In this document: in pieces, positions 1 to 6,344 of the stretch
How the letters are laid out: every line of letters begins with the position of its first letter
Position numbering within the stretch: position 1 is the first letter of the stretch
Assembly (NCBI GenBank): GCA_029239415.1
Contig: JAQZAY010000182.1
Span: 1 to 7,453 of the forward strand
Source: Pseudomonas sp.
GTDB lineage: Bacteria > Pseudomonadota > Gammaproteobacteria > Pseudomonadales > Pseudomonadaceae
Direction: 5' to 3'
DNA length: 7,453 bases
Program-made: the position numbers and the translations under genes
Notes under the pieces: generated by a model
Database searches by the model: none
Told to the model about the DNA's origin: nothing
The model's input: the letters and a program-made list of their open reading frames with translations, nothing else

Positions 1-2
1 CG

Positions 3-89
3 CTTGTTACCTCGCTTGACGTTCTTGTTGGGGGCCGCCGGGTGGTTCGAACCACCGGCGTGATCCCGGACGTTAAGCTGATTAGGTAA
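3..89 (+). CDS. Possible 3' end of an upstream gene (unidentified)
   Basis: A plus-strand frame is open from the left edge to a TAA at 87-89 and would encode a 28-residue C-terminus containing VLVGGRRVV and ending VIPDVKLIR. I do not recognise the family. Its third positions are less GC-rich than those of the clear genes here, and another plus frame is open to a TGA at 61-63, so the reading frame is not certain. A small hairpin follows 7 bases after the TAA. The alternative is that the whole stretch is non-coding. Confidence 0.25.
   Translation, partial: LVTSLDVLVGGRRVVRTTGVIPDVKLIR
36..60. repeat. Palindrome / stem-loop
   Basis: GGTGGTTCGAACCACC at 41-56 is a perfect 16-base palindrome. 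It is extended by CGCC (36-39) and GGCG (57-60), with one unpaired G at 40. It has no T-run on either strand, so it is not a classical terminator. It may be a protein-binding site, or it may be coincidental within the candidate coding end at 3-89. Confidence 0.5.
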
Positions 90-96
90 TCATTCA

Positions 97-110
97 AGCC
101 GGTTTCGGCT
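97..110. other. Short hairpin AGCCG-GTTT-CGGCT
   Basis: A perfect 5-bp stem with a 4-base loop lies just after the candidate stop codon at 87-89. It lacks a following T-tract on the plus strand and has only a weakly T-containing stretch on the minus strand. It could be a weak terminator for the unidentified upstream gene. Apart from this and the larger hairpin at 142-179, I see nothing in the 90-184 gap. Confidence 0.3.
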
Positions 111-141
111 CGGGTCATGAACGGCGTGCTGGTCGTGGCAA

Positions 142-179
142 GTCGGCATCCAGGGCTTCAGAAAGCCATGGATGCCGAC
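142..179 (-). terminator. Long hairpin 3' of the permease gene
   Basis: GTCGGCATCC (142-151) pairs perfectly with GGATGCCGAC (170-179). The stem continues with A152-T169, one G/A mismatch, then GGCTT (154-158) with AAGCC (163-167), giving 16 base pairs around a 4-base loop. It begins 5 bases past the permease stop on the minus strand. There is no T-tract after it, so it is either a non-canonical terminator or a 3' end that protects mRNA of the denD-permease unit from exonucleases. Confidence 0.55.
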
Positions 180-184
180 AGTGT

Positions 185-1591
185 TCAGCCGAGAATGGCG
201 TTGAACAACAGGAGGGTCAGCAGCGAGGTGAACCAGCCCAATGTGGTGGGCACCGACCAGGTGAGCAACTGGTGCTTGGCGCTCTTCACGCCCAGCATGC
301 GGTTGACCACCCAGAAGTAGCTGTCATTGAAGTAGCCGAAGACCATCGAGCCAATGGCGGCGGCCTGGGCGGCGAAGACCATGTTTACATCCGGGATGGT
401 CGCCAGGATCGGCGCCGAGATCGACGCGCCGGTGATCATCGCCACGGTGCCGCTGCCCTGGATGAGGCGCACCAGCGAGGCGATCACGAAGGGTATCAAC
501 ACCGCCGGCAACGGCAGCGTCGCCACCCACTCACCCATGTACTGGCCAGCACCGCTGTCACGCAGCACGGCGCCCAGGGCGCCACCGGCGCCGGTCACCA
601 GGAGGATGATGCCGGCGCTTTCCACGCCTTTTTCCATCTCGGCGATCACTTCATCACGGGGACGACGGGGTACCAGGCCATACAGCGCAGCGATCACCCC
701 CAGGCCGACTGCGATGACCGGGTTGCCGAGGAAGGCCACGGCCTGGCCGAACAGGCTTTGCGGCAGGGTGCTGCCGGCCTCCAGCTTGGCGATCACGCCG
801 ACCAGGGTGTTGGCGAAGATCAGCAGAATTGGCAGGAGGATCGGCAGCATCGACAGCCACAGCGGCGGCAGCTCGGCTTCACGCTCGTCCGCGCGCTGCA
901 GTACTTCGCGATAGGCCACCGCCGGATCGACGGGCGCCTGGCCGCTCTGGGCGATCATCGCCTCGATGCGCGGCCCCATGAAGCGGGCATAGGCGACCAG
1001 CACGAAGGTAGCGGGCAGGGTGAACACCACGCCCCAGAACATCATCAGGCCGACATCGATGTTGAAGATCCCGGCGATGCCCAGCGGCCCCGGGGTTGGC
1101 GGCACCGCGTGGTGGGTGAGCATCAGGCCGCCGGCCAGGGCGATGCCCAGGGTCAGCATGGATTTGCCGGTATTGCGCGACAATGCCCGTACCAGCGGGT
1201 TGAGAATCACGAACGCCGAATCGCAGAAGATCGGTACCGAGACGATGTAGCCGGTGACCATCATCGCCCACTCTTCACGCTTGTTGCCCAACCAGCGGAC
1301 GAAGCTGTAGGCCATGCGTTCGGCCGCGCCGGAGACTTCCAGCAGGCGGCCCATCATCACCCCGAAGCCGATCACCAGGCCGATGGTGGACAAGGTGGTG
1401 CCGAAGCCGGTGGTGATCGATTTGACCAGGGCATCGGGCGCCATCCCGCCGACCAGGCCGGAGATCGAGGCGGCGATGATCAACGCCAGCAGGGCGTGAA
1501 TGCGGGTTTTCAGCACGAGCACGATCAGCACGATGATGGCCAGAACCAGGCCAACCATCAGCTGTGGCCCGGCGATGGAGGTTGCTTGCAT
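185..1591 (-). CDS. GntP-family gluconate/sugar-acid permease, probable tetronate importer
   Basis: A 468-residue inner-membrane protein with many hydrophobic segments from residue 10 to the C-terminus. It carries GntP-family motifs: FCDSAFVILNP (122-132), HHAVPPTPGPLG (160-171), GAGGALG (334-340), RLIQGSGTVAMI (375-386) and FNDSYFW (421-427). GntP proteins are proton-coupled importers of gluconate and related sugar acids. A hydrophilic loop at about 205-245 separates two halves. The ATG follows an AAGAGG ribosome site by about 8 bases. It lies 48 bases downstream of denD on the same strand with no promoter visible between them, so the two are probably co-transcribed. The company it keeps suggests D-erythronate and/or L-threonate as substrate, similar in role to E. 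coli YgbN beside the otn genes. The family call is firm; the substrate is inferred. Confidence 0.9.
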   Translation of the reverse strand: MQATSIAGPQLMVGLVLAIIVLIVLVLKTRIHALLALIIAASISGLVGGMAPDALVKSITTGFGTTLSTIGLVIGFGVMMGRLLEVSGAAERMAYSFVRWLGNKREEWAMMVTGYIVSVPIFCDSAFVILNPLVRALSRNTGKSMLTLGIALAGGLMLTHHAVPPTPGPLGIAGIFNIDVGLMMFWGVVFTLPATFVLVAYARFMGPRIEAMIAQSGQAPVDPAVAYREVLQRADEREAELPPLWLSMLPILLPILLIFANTLVGVIAKLEAGSTLPQSLFGQAVAFLGNPVIAVGLGVIAALYGLVPRRPRDEVIAEMEKGVESAGIILLVTGAGGALGAVLRDSGAGQYMGEWVATLPLPAVLIPFVIASLVRLIQGSGTVAMITGASISAPILATIPDVNMVFAAQAAAIGSMVFGYFNDSYFWVVNRMLGVKSAKHQLLTWSVPTTLGWFTSLLTLLLFNAILG

Positions 1592-1639
1592 GGTGGATTC
1601 CTCTTGTTGTTATTAGATGGAACGACGCTGGCCGCGTGG

Positions 1640-2596
1640 CTAGCGCTTCATGTCGCGCTGATGCGCCTCGATCACCGCGTCGAAATTCTCGTCGGCGGTG
1701 AACCCCAGTTGCAGCGAGCGGGTGATGTCGAAGTCGCCGGGCCAGCTGCACACGATGCGCTGCACACGTTCGTCCGCCTCGTGGCTGACGCGCTGCAGCG
1801 CTGCCTCGCCGCCAACCCGGGCGAGACTGTCGAGCATCTCGCTGACCCGCACGCTGATGCCCGGCAGGTTGAGCGTGCGGCGCTGGCCAAGAGCATCGGC
1901 ATCCAGGCGCGCGGCGTGCAGCAGGTTGGCGATCACCGTGCCGGGCGAGGACAGCCACAGGCGGGTGTCGAGCGGCACCGGACAGTTGCTGGCCTGACCG
2001 GCCAGCGGTTCGCGCAGCATGCCGCTGGCGAACGACGAGGCGGCAGCATTGGGTTTGCCGGGGCGCACGGAAATCGTCGGCAGGCGACACACGCGGCCAT
2101 CGACATAGCCCTTGCGCGAGTAGTCGTTGATCAGCAGCTCGGCCATGGCCTTCTGCGCCCCGTAGGAGGACTGTGGCAGCGGTGCCAGTGACTCGGGCAC
2201 ACGGTCGGGCAGCGGCCCGCCGAATACTGCAAGGGAGCTGGCGAACACCAAGCGCGGCACCTGGCCCTGCTGGCGACAGCGTTCGAGCAAGGCGCGGGTG
2301 GCGTCGAAATTGATGCGCAGGCCGAGGTCGAAGTCCGCTTCGGCCTGGCCGCTGACGATGGCGGCCAGGTGATAGATCACGCGGGTGTCGGCATCGACCA
2401 GCGAGGCGAGAAAGGCAGGGTCGGAAATGTCGCCGGTGCGTGACTCGATGCGCGGATCGGAAAGGGGGCAGGCAGCCAGGTCCGCCGACACGATGCGCCC
2501 GCCCTCCGGCAGCAGGTCGCGGGCAGCGGGCGCTAGCAGCGCCTCGATCAGTCGGGCACCGAGAAAGCCGGCGCCACCAGTTACCAGTATCTTCAT
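1640..2596 (-). CDS. denD: D-erythronate dehydrogenase (extended SDR)
   Basis: A 318-residue extended short-chain dehydrogenase, close to the usual DenD length. The N-terminal GGAGFLG (7-13) is the Rossmann GxxGxxG motif, D39 is placed to bind the NAD ribose, HLAA is at 76-79, FASS (118-121) supplies the catalytic serine, and YGAQK (145-149) gives the Tyr/Lys pair. DenD oxidises D-erythronate to 2-oxo-tetronate with NAD(P)+, the entry step for that substrate. The ATG at 2594-2596 has GGAG 8 bases upstream (2605-2608), and MKILVTGG is a typical start. It is first in a minus-strand unit with the permease and divergent from the regulator-ltnD-otnKCI operon. Without this context one could only say NAD-dependent epimerase/dehydratase; the otn neighbours make DenD likely. 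Confidence 0.88.
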   Translation of the reverse strand: MKILVTGGAGFLGARLIEALLAPAARDLLPEGGRIVSADLAACPLSDPRIESRTGDISDPAFLASLVDADTRVIYHLAAIVSGQAEADFDLGLRINFDATRALLERCRQQGQVPRLVFASSLAVFGGPLPDRVPESLAPLPQSSYGAQKAMAELLINDYSRKGYVDGRVCRLPTISVRPGKPNAAASSFASGMLREPLAGQASNCPVPLDTRLWLSSPGTVIANLLHAARLDADALGQRRTLNLPGISVRVSEMLDSLARVGGEAALQRVSHEADERVQRIVCSWPGDFDITRSLQLGFTADENFDAVIEAHQRDMKR

Positions 2597-2623
2597 GGAT
2601 CATGCTCCGTGAGGAGAATATCC

Positions 2624-2639
2624 GGGCATACCCATGCCC
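2624..2639 (-). promoter_or_regulatory. Hairpin/palindrome in the denD leader
   Basis: GGGCAT (2624-2629) and ATGCCC (2634-2639) form a perfect 6-bp inverted repeat around a 4-base loop. On the denD transcript it would fold 15 bases upstream of the GGAG ribosome site. It could be a leader stem-loop or an additional operator. No T-tract follows. Confidence 0.4.
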
Positions 2640-2665
2640 CGTATTCTTGTTATTGGATGAATCAG

Positions 2666-2693
2666 GTGACAGGAAGTTGTCATGTTGTATGAT
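2666..2693 (+). promoter_or_regulatory. Sigma-70-like promoter for the regulator-ltnD-otnKCI operon
   Basis: GTGACA (2666-2671) matches the -35 consensus at 5 of 6 positions, and TATGAT (2688-2693) matches the -10 at 5 of 6, with a 16-base spacer. The predicted start is near 2700, giving a leader of about 80 bases before the regulator. It is the best promoter I can see in the divergent gap. Confidence 0.6.
2680..2692. promoter_or_regulatory. Candidate operator TCAT-N5-ATGA
   Basis: TCATGTTGTATGA is a short inverted repeat lying over the plus-strand -10 and the proposed minus-strand -10. FadR-type GntR regulators bind as dimers to short palindromes at such positions, so this is the leading candidate for the local regulator's site. 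The repeat has only 4-bp arms, and the match is inferred by position, not from a known motif for this protein. GTTGT also occurs twice here (2676-2680 and 2684-2688). Confidence 0.35.
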
Positions 2694-2712
2694 GAATTTA
2701 ACGTTAGCGCAA
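2684..2712 (-). promoter_or_regulatory. Candidate promoter for denD-permease
   Basis: On the minus strand TTGCGC (2712-2707) and TACAAC (2689-2684) are separated by 17 bases. Each matches its -35/-10 consensus at 4 of 6 positions. Its -10 overlaps the plus-strand -10, so the two promoters would compete or be repressed together. It is weaker than the plus-strand promoter and less certain. Confidence 0.35.
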
Positions 2713-2738
2713 CCGTTCGCGCTGTTTCCCTGGGCCTG

Positions 2739-2784
2739 GGTTGCAGGGAGATGGACGTGAAGGTTGCCGGGAGATCACTGTGGA
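2739..2784 (+). repeat. Tandem duplication of a ribosome site plus GTG
   Basis: Two adjacent 23-base units (2739-2761 and 2762-2784) agree at 17 positions, including 13 of the first 14 bases (GGTTGC-A/C-GGGAGAT). Each contains GGGAG followed after 6 bases by GTG, at 2757 and at 2780. The period is not a multiple of three, so the two GTGs lie in different frames. The second unit is the regulator's own initiation site. Confidence 0.65.
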
Positions 2785-2792
2785 CATGCTGA
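2757..2792 (+). CDS. Putative 11-residue leader peptide overlapping the regulator start
   Basis: GTG at 2757, 6 bases after GGGAG (2746-2750), opens a frame encoding MKVAGRSLWTC and stops at TGA 2790-2792, 10 bases beyond the regulator GTG at 2780. An in-frame ATG at 2751 would add two residues but sits directly against the ribosome site. The peptide has no recognisable family. Translation could couple to or interfere with the regulator start. It may equally be a by-product of the 23-base duplication. Confidence 0.3.
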   Translation: MKVAGRSLWTC

Positions 2793-3496
2793 ACGAAGCC
2801 ACCCCCAAGCTTGCCGAAAGGCTGGCCAAGCGCCTGAGCGAGGCGGTGCACGACGGCGAACTGGGCGCCGGTACGCGGCTGCCCACCGAGCAGGCGCTGT
2901 GCGAGCAGTACGGCGTCAGCCGCACCGTGGTGCGCGAGGCCATCTCCATGCTCAAGCGCGAAGGCATGCTCATTTCCCGCCAGGGCAGTGGCACCTACGT
3001 GACCAGCAAACCCTCGGTGGCCTTGCGCCTGTCGCAGCCGCAAGGTGATTTCTCGGCAGTGGTGGAGATTCTCGAGCTGCGCAGCGCACTGGAGATCAAG
3101 GCCGCCGAGCTGGCCGCCACACGCCGCGACAACGCCCACCTGCGGGCGATGCGCAACGCCCTGGCCGAGCTCGACGAAGCAGTCGAGCGCGGCGAGGACG
3201 GGGTCAGGCAGGACCTGGCCTTCCACCGCAGCGTGGTGGCCGCGACCGGCAACCAGCACTTCCTGGAAACCATCGATTTTCTGCACCAGTTGCTGCAACA
3301 GGCCATTGCCGTGACCCGCCGCAACGAGGCGCGTAACGCCCACTACATGCAGCAGGTCGACCACGAACACCATGCCTTGCTGGAGGCAATTGCCGCCGGC
3401 GACAGCGAGGCCGCGCGCCAGGCGGCCTCCACGCACCTGTGCAACGCCGAAACCCGACTGCGTGAGGCGCGCAGCGAGGCTGATGGCGCCGGATAA
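2780..3496 (+). CDS. FadR-type GntR-family transcriptional regulator
   Basis: A 238-residue DNA-binding regulator. The winged helix-turn-helix spans about residues 9-76, with LPTEQALCEQYGVSRTVVRE as the recognition core and GSGTYV as the wing. The all-helical FCD ligand domain spans about 93-228. Likely metal/ligand residues are D145, H149 (DLAFH), H197 (EHHAL) and H219 (STHL), so a metal-assisted sugar-acid ligand is plausible. I chose GTG 2780 because GGGAG lies 6 bases upstream; ATG 2786 is the alternative with 12-base spacing. It heads the plus operon, 22 bases before ltnD, and faces denD across the control region, so autoregulation and control of both arms are likely. The ligand may be a tetronate or pathway intermediate (inference). 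E. coli uses a DeoR-type protein, YgbI, in this position. Confidence 0.9.
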   Translation: MDMLNEATPKLAERLAKRLSEAVHDGELGAGTRLPTEQALCEQYGVSRTVVREAISMLKREGMLISRQGSGTYVTSKPSVALRLSQPQGDFSAVVEILELRSALEIKAAELAATRRDNAHLRAMRNALAELDEAVERGEDGVRQDLAFHRSVVAATGNQHFLETIDFLHQLLQQAIAVTRRNEARNAHYMQQVDHEHHALLEAIAAGDSEAARQAASTHLCNAETRLREARSEADGAG

Positions 3497-3518
3497 CAAT
3501 CACAAGAGGAGTCACAAC

Positions 3519-4427
3519 ATGACAGCCACATCCACCATTGGCGTGATCGGGCTCGGTTCCATGGGCCTGGGCATGGCGCGTTCGCTGTTGCGCGCCGGCC
3601 TGCCGGTCTGGGGCTACGACATTCGCGACGAGGTGCGCCGGGCATTTGCCGCCGAGGGCGGCCTGCCGGTCGCCAGCCTGGGCGATCAGGCTGGGGGCAG
3701 CGACGTGCTGTTCATCGTGGTGGTCAATGCCCAGCAAACCGAAGCGTTGCTGTTCGGCGAGCAGGGCATCGCGGCACGCCTGCGCCCCGGCACCGTGGTG
3801 GTGGCCTGCGCGACCATTGCCGCGGACGCTGCGCGGCGCATCGCCAAACGCCTGGCCGAGCATCAGGTGGCGATGCTCGATGCACCCATTTCCGGTGGCG
3901 CGGTGCGTGCCGCGGCGGGTGAGCTGACCATCATGGCCTCTGGGCCTGCGGCGGCGTTCCAGCAGTGCGAAGCCGCGTTGGCGGCTGTGGCGGTCAAGGT
4001 CTATCGGCTGGGCGACGAAGCCGGACAAGGTTCGCAGATCAAGCTGGTCAACCAGCTGCTCGCCGGCGTGCATATCGCCGCCGCTGCCGAAGCCATGGCC
4101 TACGGCATCCGCCAGGGCTGCGACCCGAAGGCGCTGTACGAGGTGATCAGCCATAGCGCGGGCAACTCCTGGATGTTCGAGAACCGCGTGCCGCACCTGC
4201 TGGCCGGCGATTACCGGCCACGCTCGGCCGTCGACATCTTCGTCAAGGATCTCGGCCTGGTACTCGACAGTGCCCAGGACGCGGTATTCCCGCTGCCGAT
4301 GACGGCCAGCGCGCACCAGATGTTCAAGCAGGCCTCGGCCGCCGGCCTGGGCCGCGAGGATGACATCGCCGTGGCGAAGATCTTTCCCGGCATCCAGCTG
4401 CCTGTCGCCGCCAACGAGGAGATGTGA
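3519..4427 (+). CDS. ltnD: L-threonate dehydrogenase
   Basis: A 302-residue beta-hydroxyacid dehydrogenase, the same size as E. coli YgbJ. GLGSMG (11-16) is the NAD-binding motif, DAPISGG (121-127) the substrate-binding signature, K175 with N178 in QIKLVNQL the catalytic pair, and FVKDLG (241-246) the conserved C-terminal helix. LtnD oxidises L-threonate to 2-oxo-tetronate with NAD+, the second entry point to the pathway. The ATG at 3519 follows AGGAG by 7 bases. The frame is open upstream to 3372, but that stretch overlaps the regulator gene and is arginine/proline-rich, so it is not coding. Its stop is 2 bases before the otnK ATG. Related hydroxyacid dehydrogenases such as tartronate semialdehyde reductase share these motifs; the neighbours favour LtnD. 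Confidence 0.92.
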   Translation: MTATSTIGVIGLGSMGLGMARSLLRAGLPVWGYDIRDEVRRAFAAEGGLPVASLGDQAGGSDVLFIVVVNAQQTEALLFGEQGIAARLRPGTVVVACATIAADAARRIAKRLAEHQVAMLDAPISGGAVRAAAGELTIMASGPAAAFQQCEAALAAVAVKVYRLGDEAGQGSQIKLVNQLLAGVHIAAAAEAMAYGIRQGCDPKALYEVISHSAGNSWMFENRVPHLLAGDYRPRSAVDIFVKDLGLVLDSAQDAVFPLPMTASAHQMFKQASAAGLGREDDIAVAKIFPGIQLPVAANEEM

Positions 4428-4429
4428 CC

Positions 4430-5701
4430 ATGCCCCTGATCGGATGCATTGCCGATGACTTCACCGGCGCCACCGACCTCGCCAGCATGTTCGTGCGTGG
4501 TGGCGCGCGCACCGTACAGACCATCGGCGTGCCGCAGCGCCCGTTGGAGCTCGGCGAGGCCGAGGTGCTGGTGGTCGCATTGAAATCCCGCAACCTGCCC
4601 CCTGAGGAGGCAGTAAAGCAGTCGCTGCAGGCCCTCCAATGGCTGCAGGCGCAGGGCTGCCGGCAGTTCTACTTCAAGTACTGCTCGACCTTCGACTCCA
4701 CTGCCGAAGGCAATATCGGCCCGGTCAGCGATGCGCTGCTGAGCGCCCTGGGCAGCGATTTCACCGTCGCCTGCCCGGCATTCCCGGAAAACCGCCGCAG
4801 TGTGTTCAACGGTTACCTGTTCGCCAACGACGTGCTGCTCAACGAGAGCGGCATGCAGGATCATCCGCTCACGCCAATGGGTGACGCCAACCTGATGCGC
4901 GTGCTGCAACCGCAGACCCGTCAGCGCGTCGGCCTGATCGACTACCGCACCCTGCGCGCCGGCGTCGAAGCGACCCGCCAGCGGATCGCCGAGCTGCGCG
5001 GCGAGTCCGTCGGTATCGCCATCAGCGACGCCACCGATAACGACGATTTGACCGTTCTGGGCGCCGCCTGCGCGCAGTTGCCCCTGGTAACCGCAGGCTC
5101 CGGCCTGGCCCTCGGCCTGGCCCAGGACTGGAAGGCCCGGGGCCTGCTCGGCGCGGGTAGCGAAGCCGGCAAACTGGACCCAGGCTGGGGTCGCCAGGCG
5201 ATCCTCAGTGGCAGCTGCTCGCGGGCCACGTTGGCGCAGGTCGAGCAGGCGGCAGCGGTGTACCCGGCGTTTCGCCTCGAGGCCGGCGAGCTGATGGCCC
5301 GTGGCGACGAGTTGGTCGCCGAGGCGCTGGCCTGGTCTGCCGAGCAGCAGGGGCCGGTGTTGATCTACGCCAGCAGCCCGCCCGAGGAAGTACGCCGCGT
5401 GCAGCAGCAGTTCGGCACCCAGCAGGTGGGTGAGCGCGTCGAGGCTGCGCTGGCCGCCATCGCCCGAGCATTGGTGGACGAGCAGGGCGTCGGGCAACTG
5501 CTGGTCGCCGGCGGCGAAACCTCGGGCGCGGTGGTGAACGCCCTGGATATCGGGGGCCTGCGCATCGGCCCGAGCATCGACCCGGGGGTGCCCTGGACGC
5601 AAACCCTGGGGCGTGCCGGCAAACCCTTGGCGCTGGCGCTCAAGTCCGGCAATTTCGGCAGCACCGACTGCATGGTCAAGGCCTGGGGGAAACTGGCATG
5701 A
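4430..5701 (+). CDS. otnK: 3-oxo-tetronate 4-kinase (DUF1537 family)
   Basis: A 423-residue cytoplasmic kinase that phosphorylates 3-oxo-tetronate with ATP to 3-oxo-tetronate 4-phosphate. The N-terminal substrate domain shows DDFTGATD (9-16), KYCSTFDSTAEGNIG (83-97) and CPAFPENRRSVFNGYLF (115-131). The C-terminal nucleotide-binding domain shows GGETSG (361-366), IGPSIDPGVPW (379-389) and KSGNFG (405-410). All hallmark motifs of the four-carbon acid-sugar kinase family are intact. ATG 4430 is preferred because GAGGAG (4416-4421) lies 8 bases before it; GTG 4424 is only 2 bases from that site. The stop overlaps the otnC start as ATGA. D-threonate kinase (DtnK) is the nearest alternative, but its partner PdxA2 is absent while otnC and otnI are present. 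Confidence 0.94.
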   Translation: MPLIGCIADDFTGATDLASMFVRGGARTVQTIGVPQRPLELGEAEVLVVALKSRNLPPEEAVKQSLQALQWLQAQGCRQFYFKYCSTFDSTAEGNIGPVSDALLSALGSDFTVACPAFPENRRSVFNGYLFANDVLLNESGMQDHPLTPMGDANLMRVLQPQTRQRVGLIDYRTLRAGVEATRQRIAELRGESVGIAISDATDNDDLTVLGAACAQLPLVTAGSGLALGLAQDWKARGLLGAGSEAGKLDPGWGRQAILSGSCSRATLAQVEQAAAVYPAFRLEAGELMARGDELVAEALAWSAEQQGPVLIYASSPPEEVRRVQQQFGTQQVGERVEAALAAIARALVDEQGVGQLLVAGGETSGAVVNALDIGGLRIGPSIDPGVPWTQTLGRAGKPLALALKSGNFGSTDCMVKAWGKLA

Positions 5702-6339
5702 GCAAAGAGAGCCTGTTGCGCGAAGAAATCGTCGAGATCGGTCGCTCCCTCTACGGGCGTGGCCTGAGCCCCGGCTCGTCGGGCAACATCAGCGTGCGCC
5801 TCGACAATGGCTGGCTGCTGACGCCCACCAATGCCTGCCTCGGCCGGCTGGACCCGGCCGACATCGCCAAGCTCGACTGGCAGGGCAATCACCTGGCCGG
5901 CAAACCGGCCTCCAAGGAAGCCTTCCTGCACCGCGCGGTGTACGAGGGGCGAGACGATTCGGGCGCCATCGTGCACCTGCACTGCACCCATTCGGCTGCG
6001 GTGTCCTGTCTCGATTGCCTGGATGCGAGTTCCTGCCTGCCGCCGCTGACGCCGTATTTCGTCATGCGTGTGGGGCGCCTGCCGCTGATTCCCTACCACC
6101 GCCCAGGTGACCCGCAGCTGGGTGAGGCGATTCGTGGCCTGGTTGGAAAGCACAGCTCGGTGCTGCTGGCCAATCATGGGCCCGTGGTGTCGGGCAAGAA
6201 CCTGGAGGCGGCGACCTACGCCATCGAAGAACTCGAGGAGACTGCCAAGCTGTACCTGCTGCTGCGCCAGCAGCCGACGCGGCCTCTGGACGATGAACAA
6301 ATTGACGAGCTGCGCCAGACCTTCGGCGCCCAATGGTGA
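5698..6339 (+). CDS. otnC: 3-oxo-tetronate 4-phosphate decarboxylase (class II aldolase family)
   Basis: A 213-residue class II aldolase/adducin-family protein, the usual OtnC length. It converts 3-oxo-tetronate 4-phosphate to dihydroxyacetone phosphate and CO2. GSSGNIS (26-32) is the phosphate-binding region, E74 in SKE the catalytic acid, and H93, H95 (HLH) and H160 (ANHGP) the metal ligands; ANHGPVVSG and EELEETAKL (177-185) are family signatures. It is related to L-fuculose-phosphate aldolase but carries the OtnC pattern and sits between otnK and otnI. It starts inside the otnK stop (ATGA overlap), with GGGGGA 7 bases upstream, which suggests translational coupling. Four cysteines cluster at 96, 104, 107 and 113. 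Confidence 0.93.
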   Translation: MSKESLLREEIVEIGRSLYGRGLSPGSSGNISVRLDNGWLLTPTNACLGRLDPADIAKLDWQGNHLAGKPASKEAFLHRAVYEGRDDSGAIVHLHCTHSAAVSCLDCLDASSCLPPLTPYFVMRVGRLPLIPYHRPGDPQLGEAIRGLVGKHSSVLLANHGPVVSGKNLEAATYAIEELEETAKLYLLLRQQPTRPLDDEQIDELRQTFGAQW

Positions 6340-6344
6340 CCGCA

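Noticed and set aside
41..56. tRNA T-arm resemblance (GGTTCGAACC)
   Set aside because: The loop cannot be made 7 bases with a 5-bp stem, and no acceptor, D or anticodon arms are found around it.
272..2191. A 639-codon open frame on the plus strand
   Set aside because: It is antisense to the permease and denD, has a His/Gln/Gly/Arg-rich composition without domains, and is a typical long shadow frame in GC-rich DNA.
1275..2603. 442-codon minus-strand frame overlapping denD in another frame
   Set aside because: It is Arg/Pro/Ala-rich and out of frame with denD, whose Rossmann and YxxxK motifs show the true frame.
2741..2779. TTG 2741 as an earlier start for the GntR regulator
   Set aside because: The extra residues are not typical of the family, and GTG 2780 has a well-placed GGGAG.
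3491..3504. GGATAACAATCACA resembles part of the lac operator
   Set aside because: Only one half matches, it spans the regulator stop codon and the ltnD leader, and no LacI-type symmetry is present.
3372..3518. Possible 49-residue N-terminal extension of LtnD
   Set aside because: It overlaps the regulator gene, is Arg/Pro-rich, and the ATG at 3519 has AGGAG at 7 bases and gives the family-standard length.
4211..5602. Long minus-strand open frame opposite ltnD and otnK
   Set aside because: Low-complexity shadow of clearly coding plus-strand genes with intact family motifs; no domain and no plausible ribosome site.
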